From contig NZ_JADKRX010000001.1 of the NCBI RefSeq assembly GCF_015350975.1, positions 762,733 to 826,732 of the forward strand: a stretch of DNA of 64,000 nt, given 5' to 3'. The stretch's first letter is position 1; each line of letters opens with the position of its first letter. The translations under genes and the position numbers were made by a program. Shown here piece by piece: positions 19,589 to 28,261 of the stretch. This DNA is from Curtobacterium sp. VKM Ac-1395. GTDB lineage: Bacteria > Actinomycetota > Actinomycetes > Actinomycetales > Microbacteriaceae. Below the pieces are notes generated by a model. The model saw nothing but the letters and a program-made list of their open reading frames with translations. It made no database searches and was not told the DNA's origin.

Positions 19589-20772
19589 GCGGGCGTCGGA
19601 CCCTCGGACCCGGTGACCTGCTCCGGCTCGGGGTGTTCGGGCTCCGCACCCGCCCGGGCCGCGTGGTGCTGTCGGCACTCGGCATCGCCATCGGCATCGC
19701 GGCGATGATCGCCGTCGTCGGGATCTCGACCTCGAGCAAGGCGGAACTCGACCGGGCGCTCGACGCCCTCGGCACGAACGTCCTCACCGTCACGACGGCG
19801 CAGAGCATCACCGAGACGCCCCCGCTGCCGCCGACGGCGCTCGGGTCGGTGCTGCGCCAGGACGACGTCGAGGCCGCCGCCGCCGTCGGCACGGTCGAGG
19901 GAGCCCACGGCTACCGGACCCCGTACGTGCCGGAACCCGAGACGAAGGGCATCGGCGTCATGGCCGCGGAGGGCGACGTCCCCGCGGTGCTCGGCGGCTC
20001 GGTGCGGTCGGGGCGCTGGCTCGTGGGCGGGGCCGACGCGCCCGACCAGGTCGTGCTCGGGGCCGCGGCCGCAGCAGCGCTCGGGATCGACCACGTCCGC
20101 GCCGACTCCCGCGTCTGGCTCGGTGGTCGCTGGGTGCAGGTCGTCGGGACGCTCGCCCCGATGGCGCTCGCCGAGGACCTGGACGCCCAGGTGTTCGTCC
20201 CGCCGAGCACGGCTGCGTCGCTCGGCTTCGACGGGCACCCGACCGCCGTGTACTCCCGCGTCGACCCCGCGCAGGTCGTCGTGGCGCGAGACGTGCTGGC
20301 ACGTGCGATCAGCCCCGGCTCGCCGCAGGACGTTGGCGTGAGTCGACCGTCGGACGCCCTCGCCGCGAAGAACGCCACGGACGACTCCTTCACCGGGCTG
20401 CTCGTCGGCATCGGCGGCGTGGCACTGCTCGTCGGGGGCATCGGTGTCGCGAACACCATGGTCATCACCGTGCTCGAACGGCGGGCCGAGGTCGGTGTCC
20501 GACGCGCACTCGGTGCTCGACGACGCGACGTCCGCGACCAGTTCCTCGTCGAGTCGCTCCTGCTGTCGTTCCTCGGCGGCGTCGCGGGCGTGGTCATCGG
20601 TATGACGGTGACGGTCGTCTTCGCGATCGGACAGGGGTGGCCGGTGGCGATCCCGCCGTGGGCGGTCCTCGGTGGGCTCGGCGCGACGGTCGTCATCGGC
20701 GGGGTGTCCGGGTGGTACCCGGCGGCGCGCGCATCGCGCATCCCGCCGACGAGTGCGCTGGCGGCTGTGTAG
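19585..20772 (+). CDS. MacB-like ABC permease
   Basis: 395 aa from GTG at 19585, overlapping the ATPase stop by 4 bp. TM1 (about 23-45) is followed by a large extracytoplasmic domain (about 50-270) and three C-terminal TMs with the FtsX-like motif VGGIGVANTMVITVLERRAEVGVRRALGA. This MacB layout moves substrates (antibiotics, peptides, lipids) from the outer leaflet rather than across the cytoplasmic membrane. Last gene of the operon; a strong terminator follows. Confidence 0.9.
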   Translation: MSGRRTLGPGDLLRLGVFGLRTRPGRVVLSALGIAIGIAAMIAVVGISTSSKAELDRALDALGTNVLTVTTAQSITETPPLPPTALGSVLRQDDVEAAAAVGTVEGAHGYRTPYVPEPETKGIGVMAAEGDVPAVLGGSVRSGRWLVGGADAPDQVVLGAAAAAALGIDHVRADSRVWLGGRWVQVVGTLAPMALAEDLDAQVFVPPSTAASLGFDGHPTAVYSRVDPAQVVVARDVLARAISPGSPQDVGVSRPSDALAAKNATDDSFTGLLVGIGGVALLVGGIGVANTMVITVLERRAEVGVRRALGARRRDVRDQFLVESLLLSFLGGVAGVVIGMTVTVVFAIGQGWPVAIPPWAVLGGLGATVVIGGVSGWYPAARASRIPPTSALAAV

Positions 20773-20788
20773 GGGTGTCCACTCCACC

Positions 20789-20837
20789 GCCTGGAGGCCC
20801 GGTGCCGGTCTGCGAGACCGGCACCGGGCCTCCAGGC
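20789..20837. terminator. Strong terminator hairpin
   Basis: 22-bp perfect stem (20789-20810 with 20816-20837), loop TGCGA, 16 bp after the permease stop. Confidence 0.88.
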
Positions 20838-20923
20838 CGTCCTGGTCCGGACCCCGATGTGCACTGCGGATGATCGGTGGTCATGACCAGTTCGTCAAGC
20901 ATCGGTCGCGATTCGTTCGCCAT

Positions 20924-20954
20924 CCGTGATCCCCCGGAAACACGCGGATCACGG
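20924..20954. promoter_or_regulatory. Inverted repeat upstream of the sugar ABC promoter
   Basis: CCGTGATCC and GGATCACGG are perfect complements separated by 13 bases, about 25 bp before the -35 box. It could be an upstream operator or cruciform; no matching regulator is known. Confidence 0.35.
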
Positions 20955-20979
20955 GTGTCCACAGGGACCGATCCAACGG

Positions 20980-21038
20980 TTGACACGGGGCGTCCCAGGG
21001 TCTTCTATTGCGGAATACGCAACGACCTTTCATAAAGG
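20980..21038 (+). promoter_or_regulatory. Promoter and operators of the sugar ABC operon
   Basis: A consensus -35 TTGACA (20980-20985), 18-bp spacer and TCTATT (21004-21009) as -10 are followed by two palindromes. TTGCG-GAATA-CGCAA (21008-21022) overlaps the likely transcription start, and CCTTT-CAT-AAAGG (21026-21038) lies just after. The second shares CTTTCRTAAWG with the hexosaminidase/ROK spacer at 32168, suggesting a common regulator. Tight repression until substrate appears is the likely mode. Confidence 0.55.
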
Positions 21039-21057
21039 CCGGACCTAGGGAGTCAAC

Positions 21058-22383
21058 GTGACACGCACGCGATTCACTGCACTCGGTGCGCTCGGCCTGG
21101 CGGCCGCGCTCGCCCTCACCGGGTGCTCCGCAGGGAGCAACGGCGCTTCCGACAGCGGCACGAAGTCCATCGGCACACCCGATGGGAAGGGCAAGACCAT
21201 CACCGTCTGGATGATGAACGGCGACCTCAGCGAGAAGGTGCTCGACGCCGCCCAGACGCAGTTCACCAAGGCCACCGGAGCGAAGGTGAAGCTGCAGACC
21301 CAGCAGTGGGACGGCATCACCACGAAGCTGACCACCGCACTGGCCCAGTCGGACGCCCCCGACGTCGTCGACCTCGGCAACACCCAGGTGCCGGTGTACG
21401 CGGCGACGGGTGGGCTCAAGGACCTGACGCCGTACAAGTCGGAGCTCAAGGGCGGTCAGGAGTGGCTCTCCGGACTCGAGGGCCCCGCCACCGTCGACGG
21501 CAAGCTCTACGGCGCACCGCTCTTCGCCGGCAACCGTGCGGTCATCTACAACAAGAAGGTCTGGGCGGACGCGGGCGTCACCGCGGCACCGACGACGTAC
21601 GAGGAGCTCACCGCCGACCTCGACAAGGTCAAGGGCGCGAACACGCGCAGTGACTTCTCCGCGTTCTACATGCCCGGTCAGTACTGGTACGGCGGGCTGC
21701 AGTGGGTGTGGGACGCCGGCGGGCAGATCGCGACGGAGAAGGGCGGGAAGTGGACCGGCACGCTCGACTCCGCCAAGGCCGTCAAGGGTCTGGACGCCTG
21801 GAAGCAGTTCCAGAACGCGTACTCGGCGACGTCGACGCAGGACATCAACACGGACAAGCCGGCGCAGTCGGACATCTTCGCGCAGGGCAACACCTCGGCG
21901 TTCCTCGGGTCGGCGTGGGAGATCGGCTCGATCACCACCGCCAAGCCGGAGCTGAAGGACCAGATCGGCACGTTCCCGATGCCGTCCGTGTCCGGATCGG
22001 GGACGCAGCCGGTGTTCCTCGGCGGCTCGGACCTGGGCATCCCGGCGAAGTCGGCGAACCAGGACCTGGCGCTCTACTACCTGAAGATCCTGACCTCGAA
22101 GAAGTTCCAGCAGGACCAGGTCTTCGGGGTGGACGGCTGGGAGCCGAACTCCACGCAGCTGCTCTCGGCGGTCGCCGGTGACGTCGACACGCTGCACAAG
22201 CCGTACTTCGAGGCCGCCTCGACGAGCCGTCCGACCCCGGCGACCCCGGGCTGGTCGACGATCGAGGGCGACGCGAGCTTCCAGTCGATGTTCGCCGACG
22301 TGGCGACCGGCCGGAAGACGGCGGAGGAGTCGGCGAAGGACTTCTCGAAGCACCTCACCTCGGCGCTCAACGCGAGTCTGTAG
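21058..22383 (+). CDS. Sugar ABC transporter substrate-binding lipoprotein
   Basis: 441 aa, GTG start with weak AGGGAG. Lipoprotein signal with lipobox LTGC (Cys23). The mature part is a cluster B sugar-binding fold (ITVWMMNGD, DVVDLGNTQVPVYAA, GALY-type hinge GKLYGAPLFAGNRAVIYNKK, WQWVWDAGG-like region). It resembles DasA/chitobiose and other oligosaccharide binders; the shared operator with a GH20 hexosaminidase supports an amino-sugar oligosaccharide, but specificity cannot be read directly. It heads a three-gene operon without an ATPase, so a shared MsiK-type ATPase is expected elsewhere. Confidence 0.88.
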   Translation: MTRTRFTALGALGLAAALALTGCSAGSNGASDSGTKSIGTPDGKGKTITVWMMNGDLSEKVLDAAQTQFTKATGAKVKLQTQQWDGITTKLTTALAQSDAPDVVDLGNTQVPVYAATGGLKDLTPYKSELKGGQEWLSGLEGPATVDGKLYGAPLFAGNRAVIYNKKVWADAGVTAAPTTYEELTADLDKVKGANTRSDFSAFYMPGQYWYGGLQWVWDAGGQIATEKGGKWTGTLDSAKAVKGLDAWKQFQNAYSATSTQDINTDKPAQSDIFAQGNTSAFLGSAWEIGSITTAKPELKDQIGTFPMPSVSGSGTQPVFLGGSDLGIPAKSANQDLALYYLKILTSKKFQQDQVFGVDGWEPNSTQLLSAVAGDVDTLHKPYFEAASTSRPTPATPGWSTIEGDASFQSMFADVATGRKTAEESAKDFSKHLTSALNASL

Positions 22384-22386
22384 TCG

Positions 22387-23445
22387 ATGACCTCGACCGC
22401 TGACACGGCGACCGGTCCGGCAGCTGCCGGGCCGGTCGCCGGCGCTGACGCCGTTGGGGCCGCCGGTCCCGACTCCGGACGCTCCGGGCGTTCAGGCCGC
22501 ACGGGGCGTCCGGGTCGACTCGGACGCCCGGGGCCCGGCCGGCGGCGTCCGGTCACGGCGTCGCGGGCACCGCTGGTGCTCCTGGCCCCGGCCGCCGTGA
22601 TCCTGCTCGCACTCGTCGTCTACCCGCTGGTCCGGCTCGTCGTCATCTCCTTCCAGGAGTACGGCCTGCGCGCGATCTTCACCGGGCAGGCGGGGTTCGC
22701 CGGGGTCACGAACTACACGAACGTGCTCACCGACGCGAGCTTCTGGCCGGTCATCCTGCGGACGATCGTCGTCACCGCGGCGATGGTGATCGGCACGCTG
22801 CTGATCGGGATGGCGGTGTCGCAGCTGCTCACGCGGCTCGGTGTCGTGATGCGCACGGTCGTGAGCGTGGTGCTCGTGCTGGCCTGGGCGATGCCGAACG
22901 TGGCCTCGAGCCTGGTCTGGCAGTGGCTGTTCCAGCCGTTCTACGGCGTGCTCAACTGGGTCGTCACGCAGATGCGGGTGTTCGGCGACCACACGCAGGA
23001 CAACTGGGCGTCACACCCGGCGCAGGCGTACACGATCGTGCTGACGCTCGTGATCTGGCAGGCCGTGCCGTTCGTCGCGCTGACGCTGTACGCCGCCCAG
23101 TCGCAGATCGCGCCGGAGTACTACGAGGCCGGCTCGCTCGACGGCGCCACCACGTGGGCGATGTACCGGGCGATCACGCTGCCCGCGCTCGCACCGACCC
23201 TGCTGCTCGTGACGATCCTGTCGGTGATCTGGGACTTCAACGTGTTCAACCAGATCTGGTTGCTCACCCGCGGCGGTCCCGAGGACGCCACCCTGACGCT
23301 CGGCATCTGGACGTTCGTGAAGTCGTTCGTCTCCAACGCCTACGGGCAGGGCGCGGCGATCGCGGTCATCTCGACCGTCATCCTCGGCGTGCTCTCCAGC
23401 TACTACATCCGCCGGCTCGTCCGCAGCGGGGAGGAGGACCTGTGA
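22387..23445 (+). CDS. Sugar ABC transporter permease 1 (MalF-like)
   Basis: 352 aa, ATG 4 bp after the binding-protein stop. The first about 58 residues are a low-complexity Ala/Gly then GRSGR/GRPGR-type basic tail, unusual for the family. Six TMs follow, with the EAA loop YYEAGSLDGATTWAMYRAITLP-like motif (EAGSLDGA...ITLP) that docks the ATPase. It pairs with the next gene to form the channel. Confidence 0.9.
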   Translation: MTSTADTATGPAAAGPVAGADAVGAAGPDSGRSGRSGRTGRPGRLGRPGPGRRRPVTASRAPLVLLAPAAVILLALVVYPLVRLVVISFQEYGLRAIFTGQAGFAGVTNYTNVLTDASFWPVILRTIVVTAAMVIGTLLIGMAVSQLLTRLGVVMRTVVSVVLVLAWAMPNVASSLVWQWLFQPFYGVLNWVVTQMRVFGDHTQDNWASHPAQAYTIVLTLVIWQAVPFVALTLYAAQSQIAPEYYEAGSLDGATTWAMYRAITLPALAPTLLLVTILSVIWDFNVFNQIWLLTRGGPEDATLTLGIWTFVKSFVSNAYGQGAAIAVISTVILGVLSSYYIRRLVRSGEEDL

Positions 23446-24302
23446 CCAGCACCGAGGCACGTCCCGTCGTCCGGAGCCGCCGCAAGCGCCCGCGGGTGCT
23501 CGCCAACACCCTGGCGGTGCTGTTCTGCCTGGTGTGGGTGTTCCCGATCTACTGGATGGTGAACACCGCGTTCAAGCCGGCGGACGAGGTCACCACGATG
23601 ACCCCGATCTGGTTCCCGCTGCGCCCGACGATCGAGAACTTCACCCGCGCGCTGACGCAGGAGGACTTCCTCGGGTACCTGCGGAACTCCGCGATCGTCG
23701 TGGTGGCGGCCGTGCTGTTGTCGATCGTCGTCGGGTTCCTGGCGTCGGCGGCGCTCTCGCGGTTCCGGTTCCGCGGGCGTCGGGCGATCCTGGTCGGGAT
23801 CCTGTTCGTGCAGATGATCCCGTCCGGCGCCCTGCTCATCCCGCTGTTCCTGTCGTTCCAGTCGCTCGGGCTGCTCAACAGCTACCTCGGGCTGATCCTG
23901 GCGTACGTCGCGAGCGTGCTGCCGTTCTCGATCTGGGTGATGCGCGGGTTCTTCGTCGCGGTGCCGGTCGAGATCGAGGAGGCGGCGAAGACCGACGGCG
24001 CCGGGACGTTCCGGATCATGTGGAGCGTGCTGCTGCCACTCGTCATGCCGGGGGTCATCGCCACGAGCGTCTTCGCGTTCATCGCGGCGTGGAACGACTA
24101 CCTGACGGCGTACGTGATGCTCAAGGACCAGGCGATGTACACGCTGCCGGTCTGGCTGGCGGGCTTCTCGACGAACAAGGGCACGGACTTCGGCGGGCTG
24201 ATGGCCGCGAGCGTGCTGTTCTCGCTCCCCGTGGTCGTCTTCTTCCTCATCGTGCAGCGCCGCCTGGTCACGGGCATGACGGCCGGTGCGGTGAAGGGGT
24301 AG
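23442..24302 (+). CDS. Sugar ABC transporter permease 2 (MalG-like)
   Basis: 286 aa, GTG start overlapping the previous stop by 4 bp. Six TMs, with the EAA motif EIEEAAKTDGAGTFRIMWSV and the MalG-type ending (FLIVQRRLVTGMTAGAVKG). It completes the importer encoded from 21058. No terminator is obvious before the convergent acyltransferase gene, 14 bp away. Confidence 0.92.
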   Translation: MTSTEARPVVRSRRKRPRVLANTLAVLFCLVWVFPIYWMVNTAFKPADEVTTMTPIWFPLRPTIENFTRALTQEDFLGYLRNSAIVVVAAVLLSIVVGFLASAALSRFRFRGRRAILVGILFVQMIPSGALLIPLFLSFQSLGLLNSYLGLILAYVASVLPFSIWVMRGFFVAVPVEIEEAAKTDGAGTFRIMWSVLLPLVMPGVIATSVFAFIAAWNDYLTAYVMLKDQAMYTLPVWLAGFSTNKGTDFGGLMAASVLFSLPVVVFFLIVQRRLVTGMTAGAVKG

Positions 24303-24316
24303 CACGTCGGGTGCTC

Positions 24317-26317
24317 TCAGCGGTCGTCGATGCGGTCGAGCACCGGGCCGAGGGCAGCGTCCATCCTCGGCGTCAGGGCACGGGCCATCGTGTCGGTCAG
24401 GTGGTTCGTGTCGCGGTAGACCAGGACGTCCCACAGCACCGGTGCGCAGCGGTCCTGGCAGGTCCACGGCACCGGGTCGACGACGGGGACGCCAGCCGCG
24501 GCCGCGGCGGCCGCCTGCGCTGCCGAGCGGGCCGTGTCGGTCAGGTCCCGCACCGGTTCGGCACAGGCGGCGACGTCCTCGATCGATGCGGAGAGGCACC
24601 GGCCGGGGGTCCGCTCCCACGCAGGCGTGTCACCGATGACCACGACCTCGGCCCCCGTCGCCGTGATCCGCGCGATCGTCCGTGCGACGGCATCGCGCCA
24701 GGTGGCGGCGTCGGCGTCGGACCGGTACCCGTTCGCGGCGTCAGCGAGGACCACGAGGTCGGGTCGCATCCGCTCGAGCCGCCTGAACGCATCGCGTCGC
24801 CAGACGTCGCACTCGCGGTAGCTCCGTCCGAGTTCCTGCGCACGCACGGACAGGTCCGCGCTCGGGCACGACGACTTGGTCATGGTGACGAGGGCAGCGT
24901 CGTGCCGTCCGGCGACGGTCGCGAGCGGTGACGTCCACTGCGCGGCGTGCGAGTCGCCGAAGAGGACCACGCTCCGCTGGCCCGCCCCGTACCGGCAGGC
25001 ATTCGTCGACAGGGTCGCGAAGTCGCCGTGGCAACCGTCTCGGTAGACGGGCGGCAGGTCGGCAGCTGCGTCGGCGATGCCCGGCGTGAGGTTCGCCGGC
25101 ACCGTCCGCGGCGCCCATGGACCACGGAGGACCGCCGCCGGGGTCGCTGACGGCGCTGCCACGGTGCTGCGGAGCGGCGGGAGCGCGGTCGCGGGGACGA
25201 CGAGGACCGCGGTGGCCACGACCCCGGCCACCACCACGAGCGACCGGGTGCCGTCTCGGCGCGCCCAGTTCGACGTCCGTGTCTCGACGAGCGCGTGCCC
25301 GCCCCAGGTGAGCACCACGGTGACGGCGAGTGCGGCGATGGTCTCGGCCGGGCCGAGCGGTCGGTCGAGGGCGAGGGCGGGGACGACGAGCACCGGCCAG
25401 TGCCAGAGGTACATCGAGTACGACCGGTCGCCGACCCACCGCATCGGTCCCCACGCCAGGGCACGGCGGACCGGGTCGTCGTCGTCGCCGGGCAGGACGA
25501 CGAGCAGGGCGCCCGCGACGGGGACGACCGTCAGGGGCCCGGGGAACGGCGTGCTCGCGTCGAACAGGACGGATGCCGTCACGACCAGGCCCAGGCCGAC
25601 CGGGGCGGCGGCTCGTCGGACGAGCCGAGGGCACCGGAGGGCTCGACGGCGTCCGCGGACGGCCGCGATGGCCGCGAGCGCGCCGACCCCGAACTCCCAG
25701 GCGCGGGTGTGCACGCCGAAGAACGTCCACGGTCCGCTGACGGTGCTCCCGATGAGGGTGGCTCCGATGCTGAGCGCGCAGAGCACGGTCGTCAGCGCGA
25801 ACGCGTGACGTCGGAGTGCGGGCACGGCGACGACACCGGCGAGGAGCAGCGCCCACACGACGTAGAACTGTTCCTCGACACCGAGCGACCAGAACTGCTG
25901 GAAGGGCCCTGCCGCGTGGTCGGCGAGGTAGTCGGTGCCGGCGCGTGCCAGTCGGAGGTTCTCGGCCCCGACCACCGCCGCGAGCGCATCGACGCGGGCC
26001 GCGACCCGGTCGAGCGGGGGCAGCAGGACGTGGACGGCGAGGACGGTCGCCGCGACGGTGACCGTCGCCGCGGGAGCGAGCCGGGCGAGGCGGCGTCGGA
26101 AGAACACGACGAGCCGGATGCGGCCGTGGACCGCGTGGTCGCGCAGCAGGTTGCCGGTGATCAGGTACCCCGAGATGACGAAGAACACGTCGACGCCGAC
26201 GAACCCGCCCTGGACTCCTGACGCGCCCGCGTGGAAGAGCACGACGCCGAGGACGGCGACCGCGCGGAGCCCCTGGATGTCTGGCCGTTGCCGGCGTGCC
26301 CCCGTGTTGCGGATCAT
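24317..26317 (-). CDS. OafA/YrhL-type acyltransferase with SGNH domain
   Basis: 666 aa. The N-terminal acyltransferase-3 domain (about 10-375) has ten or so TMs with RPDIQGLRAVAVLGVVLFHAG (catalytic His of the R-x10-H type) and GGFVGVDVFFVISGYLIT. The C-terminal extracytoplasmic SGNH hydrolase-like domain (about 430-660) has block I VVLFGDSHAAQW and block V DTNHLT with the Asp-x-x-His dyad. Such fused enzymes O-acetylate cell-wall glycans or exopolysaccharides. Monocistronic, convergent with the ABC operon. Confidence 0.9.
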   Translation of the reverse strand: MIRNTGARRQRPDIQGLRAVAVLGVVLFHAGASGVQGGFVGVDVFFVISGYLITGNLLRDHAVHGRIRLVVFFRRRLARLAPAATVTVAATVLAVHVLLPPLDRVAARVDALAAVVGAENLRLARAGTDYLADHAAGPFQQFWSLGVEEQFYVVWALLLAGVVAVPALRRHAFALTTVLCALSIGATLIGSTVSGPWTFFGVHTRAWEFGVGALAAIAAVRGRRRALRCPRLVRRAAAPVGLGLVVTASVLFDASTPFPGPLTVVPVAGALLVVLPGDDDDPVRRALAWGPMRWVGDRSYSMYLWHWPVLVVPALALDRPLGPAETIAALAVTVVLTWGGHALVETRTSNWARRDGTRSLVVVAGVVATAVLVVPATALPPLRSTVAAPSATPAAVLRGPWAPRTVPANLTPGIADAAADLPPVYRDGCHGDFATLSTNACRYGAGQRSVVLFGDSHAAQWTSPLATVAGRHDAALVTMTKSSCPSADLSVRAQELGRSYRECDVWRRDAFRRLERMRPDLVVLADAANGYRSDADAATWRDAVARTIARITATGAEVVVIGDTPAWERTPGRCLSASIEDVAACAEPVRDLTDTARSAAQAAAAAAAGVPVVDPVPWTCQDRCAPVLWDVLVYRDTNHLTDTMARALTPRMDAALGPVLDRIDDR

Positions 26318-26376
26318 CCTCCGATACTGGAGTACCAGGTGTCAGTCCGCGACTTGTCCACATGTCGGGAACCAAG

Positions 26377-26408
26377 TGTTGTGTTTGTGTGGGTTCCTGT
26401 CGTAATGT
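26377..26408 (+). promoter_or_regulatory. Fructose operon promoter with GT-rich operator
   Basis: A GT-rich tract (TGTTGTGTTTGTGTGG, 26377-26392) resembles the TG-TTTG-type operators of actinobacterial DeoR/FruR/SugR repressors, and TAATGT (26403-26408) is a plausible -10. Autoregulation by the first gene of the operon is the expected arrangement. Confidence 0.45.
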
Positions 26409-26441
26409 GCTCAAAACCAACGGGAACGAAGGAGTTCGGGC

Positions 26442-27230
26442 ATGTACGCAACGGAGCGCCACGACGCCATCGCCGCCGCCCTGCAGGACGCCGGCCGGGT
26501 CTCCGTCGCCGACCTCGCCGAGCACTTCGACGTCACCACCGAGACGGTCCGCCGCGACCTCGACCTGCTCGAGACCGCCGGGGTCCTCCGCCGCGTGCAC
26601 GGGGGAGCGGTCCCCGTCGGGCGTTCGAGCGTCGTCGAGCTCAGCGTCGCCGAGCGCGAGGGCCAGCACGGCTCCGCCAAGTCCGCGATCGCCCGGGCCG
26701 CGATGCGCCTGGTCCCGCCGACGTTCACCGGCTCGATCGCCCTCGACGCGGGGACCACCTGCGCCGCCGTCGCGTCCGAACTGGCACGGTGGGAGCCCGC
26801 CGAGGCCGGCGCCACCATCACCGTCGTGACCAACTCGGTCCCCATCGCCGCCACTCTGCAGCACTCCGCGAACGTCGAGCTGCACCTGCTCGGTGGGCGC
26901 GTCCGCGGGGTCACGAGCGCCGCGGTCGGCACCGCCACCGTGCAGCAGATCGGCGCGCTCCGCCCGGACATCGCCTTCGTCGGCACGAACGGCCTGTCCG
27001 CCGGGTTCGGCCTCAGCACCCCCGACGAGTACGAGGCGGCGGTGAAGGGCGCCTACGTGCTCGCCGCCCGTCGCAGCGTGGTGCTCGCCGACGCGGCCAA
27101 GCACGGCGTCGAGGCGCTCATGCGGTTCGCCCGCCTCGACGAGATCGACACGCTCGTCACCGACCAGCAGCCGCCCGCCGACCTGGCCGGGGCGCTCGCC
27201 GAGTCCGACGTCGAGGTCGTCGTCGCATGA
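26442..27230 (+). CDS. fruR: DeoR-family transcriptional repressor of fructose operon
   Basis: 262 aa, ATG after AAGGAG. The N-terminal helix-turn-helix (about 6-56: VSVADLAEHFDVTTETVRRDL, LETAGVLRRVHGGAV) is the canonical DeoR signature. The C-terminal sugar-phosphate sensor domain has ALDAGTTCAAVA and VTNSVPIAATL. First gene of the operon with fruK and fruA (ATGA overlap), so it most likely senses fructose-1-phosphate and represses its own operon. Confidence 0.88.
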   Translation: MYATERHDAIAAALQDAGRVSVADLAEHFDVTTETVRRDLDLLETAGVLRRVHGGAVPVGRSSVVELSVAEREGQHGSAKSAIARAAMRLVPPTFTGSIALDAGTTCAAVASELARWEPAEAGATITVVTNSVPIAATLQHSANVELHLLGGRVRGVTSAAVGTATVQQIGALRPDIAFVGTNGLSAGFGLSTPDEYEAAVKGAYVLAARRSVVLADAAKHGVEALMRFARLDEIDTLVTDQQPPADLAGALAESDVEVVVA

Positions 27231-28261
27231 GCACCCGCATCGTCACCGTCACGCCGAACCCCTCCCTCGACCGCACCATCGAGCTCGCCGGCGAACTGCA
27301 GCGCGGGGCCGTGCAGCGGGCGACCCGGTCGACGGCCGAGCCCGGCGGCAAGGGCGTCAACGTCTCACGGGTCGTCGTCGCCAGCGGCGGGGACACCGTG
27401 GCCGTGCTGCCCGGGGACGACCTCGACCCCGTGCTGCTCGGCCTCGCCACCCGCGGCATCCCGACGGCAGCGCTGCCGATCGGCGCCCCGCTCCGGTCCA
27501 ACGTCACCGTCACGGAGCCGACCGGCACCACGACGAAGTTCAACGAGCCGGGCCCCTCGCTCGCCGGACGCCTCGACGACCTGGCCGCCCTCGTCGCGGA
27601 CACGGCCGACGCCACCGCGACCGGCCCCCGCGCCCGCTGGGTCGTCATCGCCGGGTCGCTGCCGCCGGGGCTGCCCGACGACGCCCTCGCCGTCCTGGTC
27701 CGCGCCGTCCGTGCCCGCCACGGCGACGCGGTCCGGATCGCGGTCGACTCGTCCGGCGTCCCGTTCACCGCGCTCCTGCAGTCCGGGGAGCGGCTCGACC
27801 TGCTCAAGCCGAACGCCGAGGAGCTCGCCGAGGTCGTCGGCGGAGACCCCGACGCCTACGAGCGGGACCTCGACCTGGCGGCGGCTGCGGCCGAGCGGCT
27901 CCGGGCACGCGGGGTCGACACCGTGCTGCTGACGCTCGGCAGCGCGGGCGCCGTCCTCGTCGGCCCCGACGGGGTCTTCGCCGCGACGGCCCCGCGCATC
28001 GTCGCCCGCTCGACCGTCGGTGCCGGCGACTCCGCCCTCGCGGGGTACCTCCTCGCCGAGGTCGCCGGGGCACCGCCCGAACGGCGGTTGGCGCAGGCCG
28101 TCGCCACGGGAGCCGCCGCGGCCGCACTGCCCGGCAGTGACGTCCCCGCCCTCGACCACACCGACCCGGACGCGATCGTCGTCGTCCGGCGCACCCCCAC
28201 CGACACGAACAGCACCCCCACCGCAACGCCACTCGCGTCACTGCAAAGGAGCACACCATGA
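27227..28261 (+). CDS. fruK: 1-phosphofructokinase
   Basis: 344 aa, ATG at 27227 overlapping fruR. PfkB-family: TPNPSLDRTIE at the N-terminus, GGKGVNVSRV substrate/nucleotide loop, and the anion-hole plus catalytic Asp in STVGAGDSALAGYL. It phosphorylates fructose-1-phosphate made by the PTS to fructose-1,6-bisphosphate. The C-terminal about 35 residues are Thr/Pro-rich and look dispensable. Overlaps fruA by 4 bp. Confidence 0.93.
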   Translation: MSTRIVTVTPNPSLDRTIELAGELQRGAVQRATRSTAEPGGKGVNVSRVVVASGGDTVAVLPGDDLDPVLLGLATRGIPTAALPIGAPLRSNVTVTEPTGTTTKFNEPGPSLAGRLDDLAALVADTADATATGPRARWVVIAGSLPPGLPDDALAVLVRAVRARHGDAVRIAVDSSGVPFTALLQSGERLDLLKPNAEELAEVVGGDPDAYERDLDLAAAAAERLRARGVDTVLLTLGSAGAVLVGPDGVFAATAPRIVARSTVGAGDSALAGYLLAEVAGAPPERRLAQAVATGAAAAALPGSDVPALDHTDPDAIVVVRRTPTDTNSTPTATPLASLQRSTP

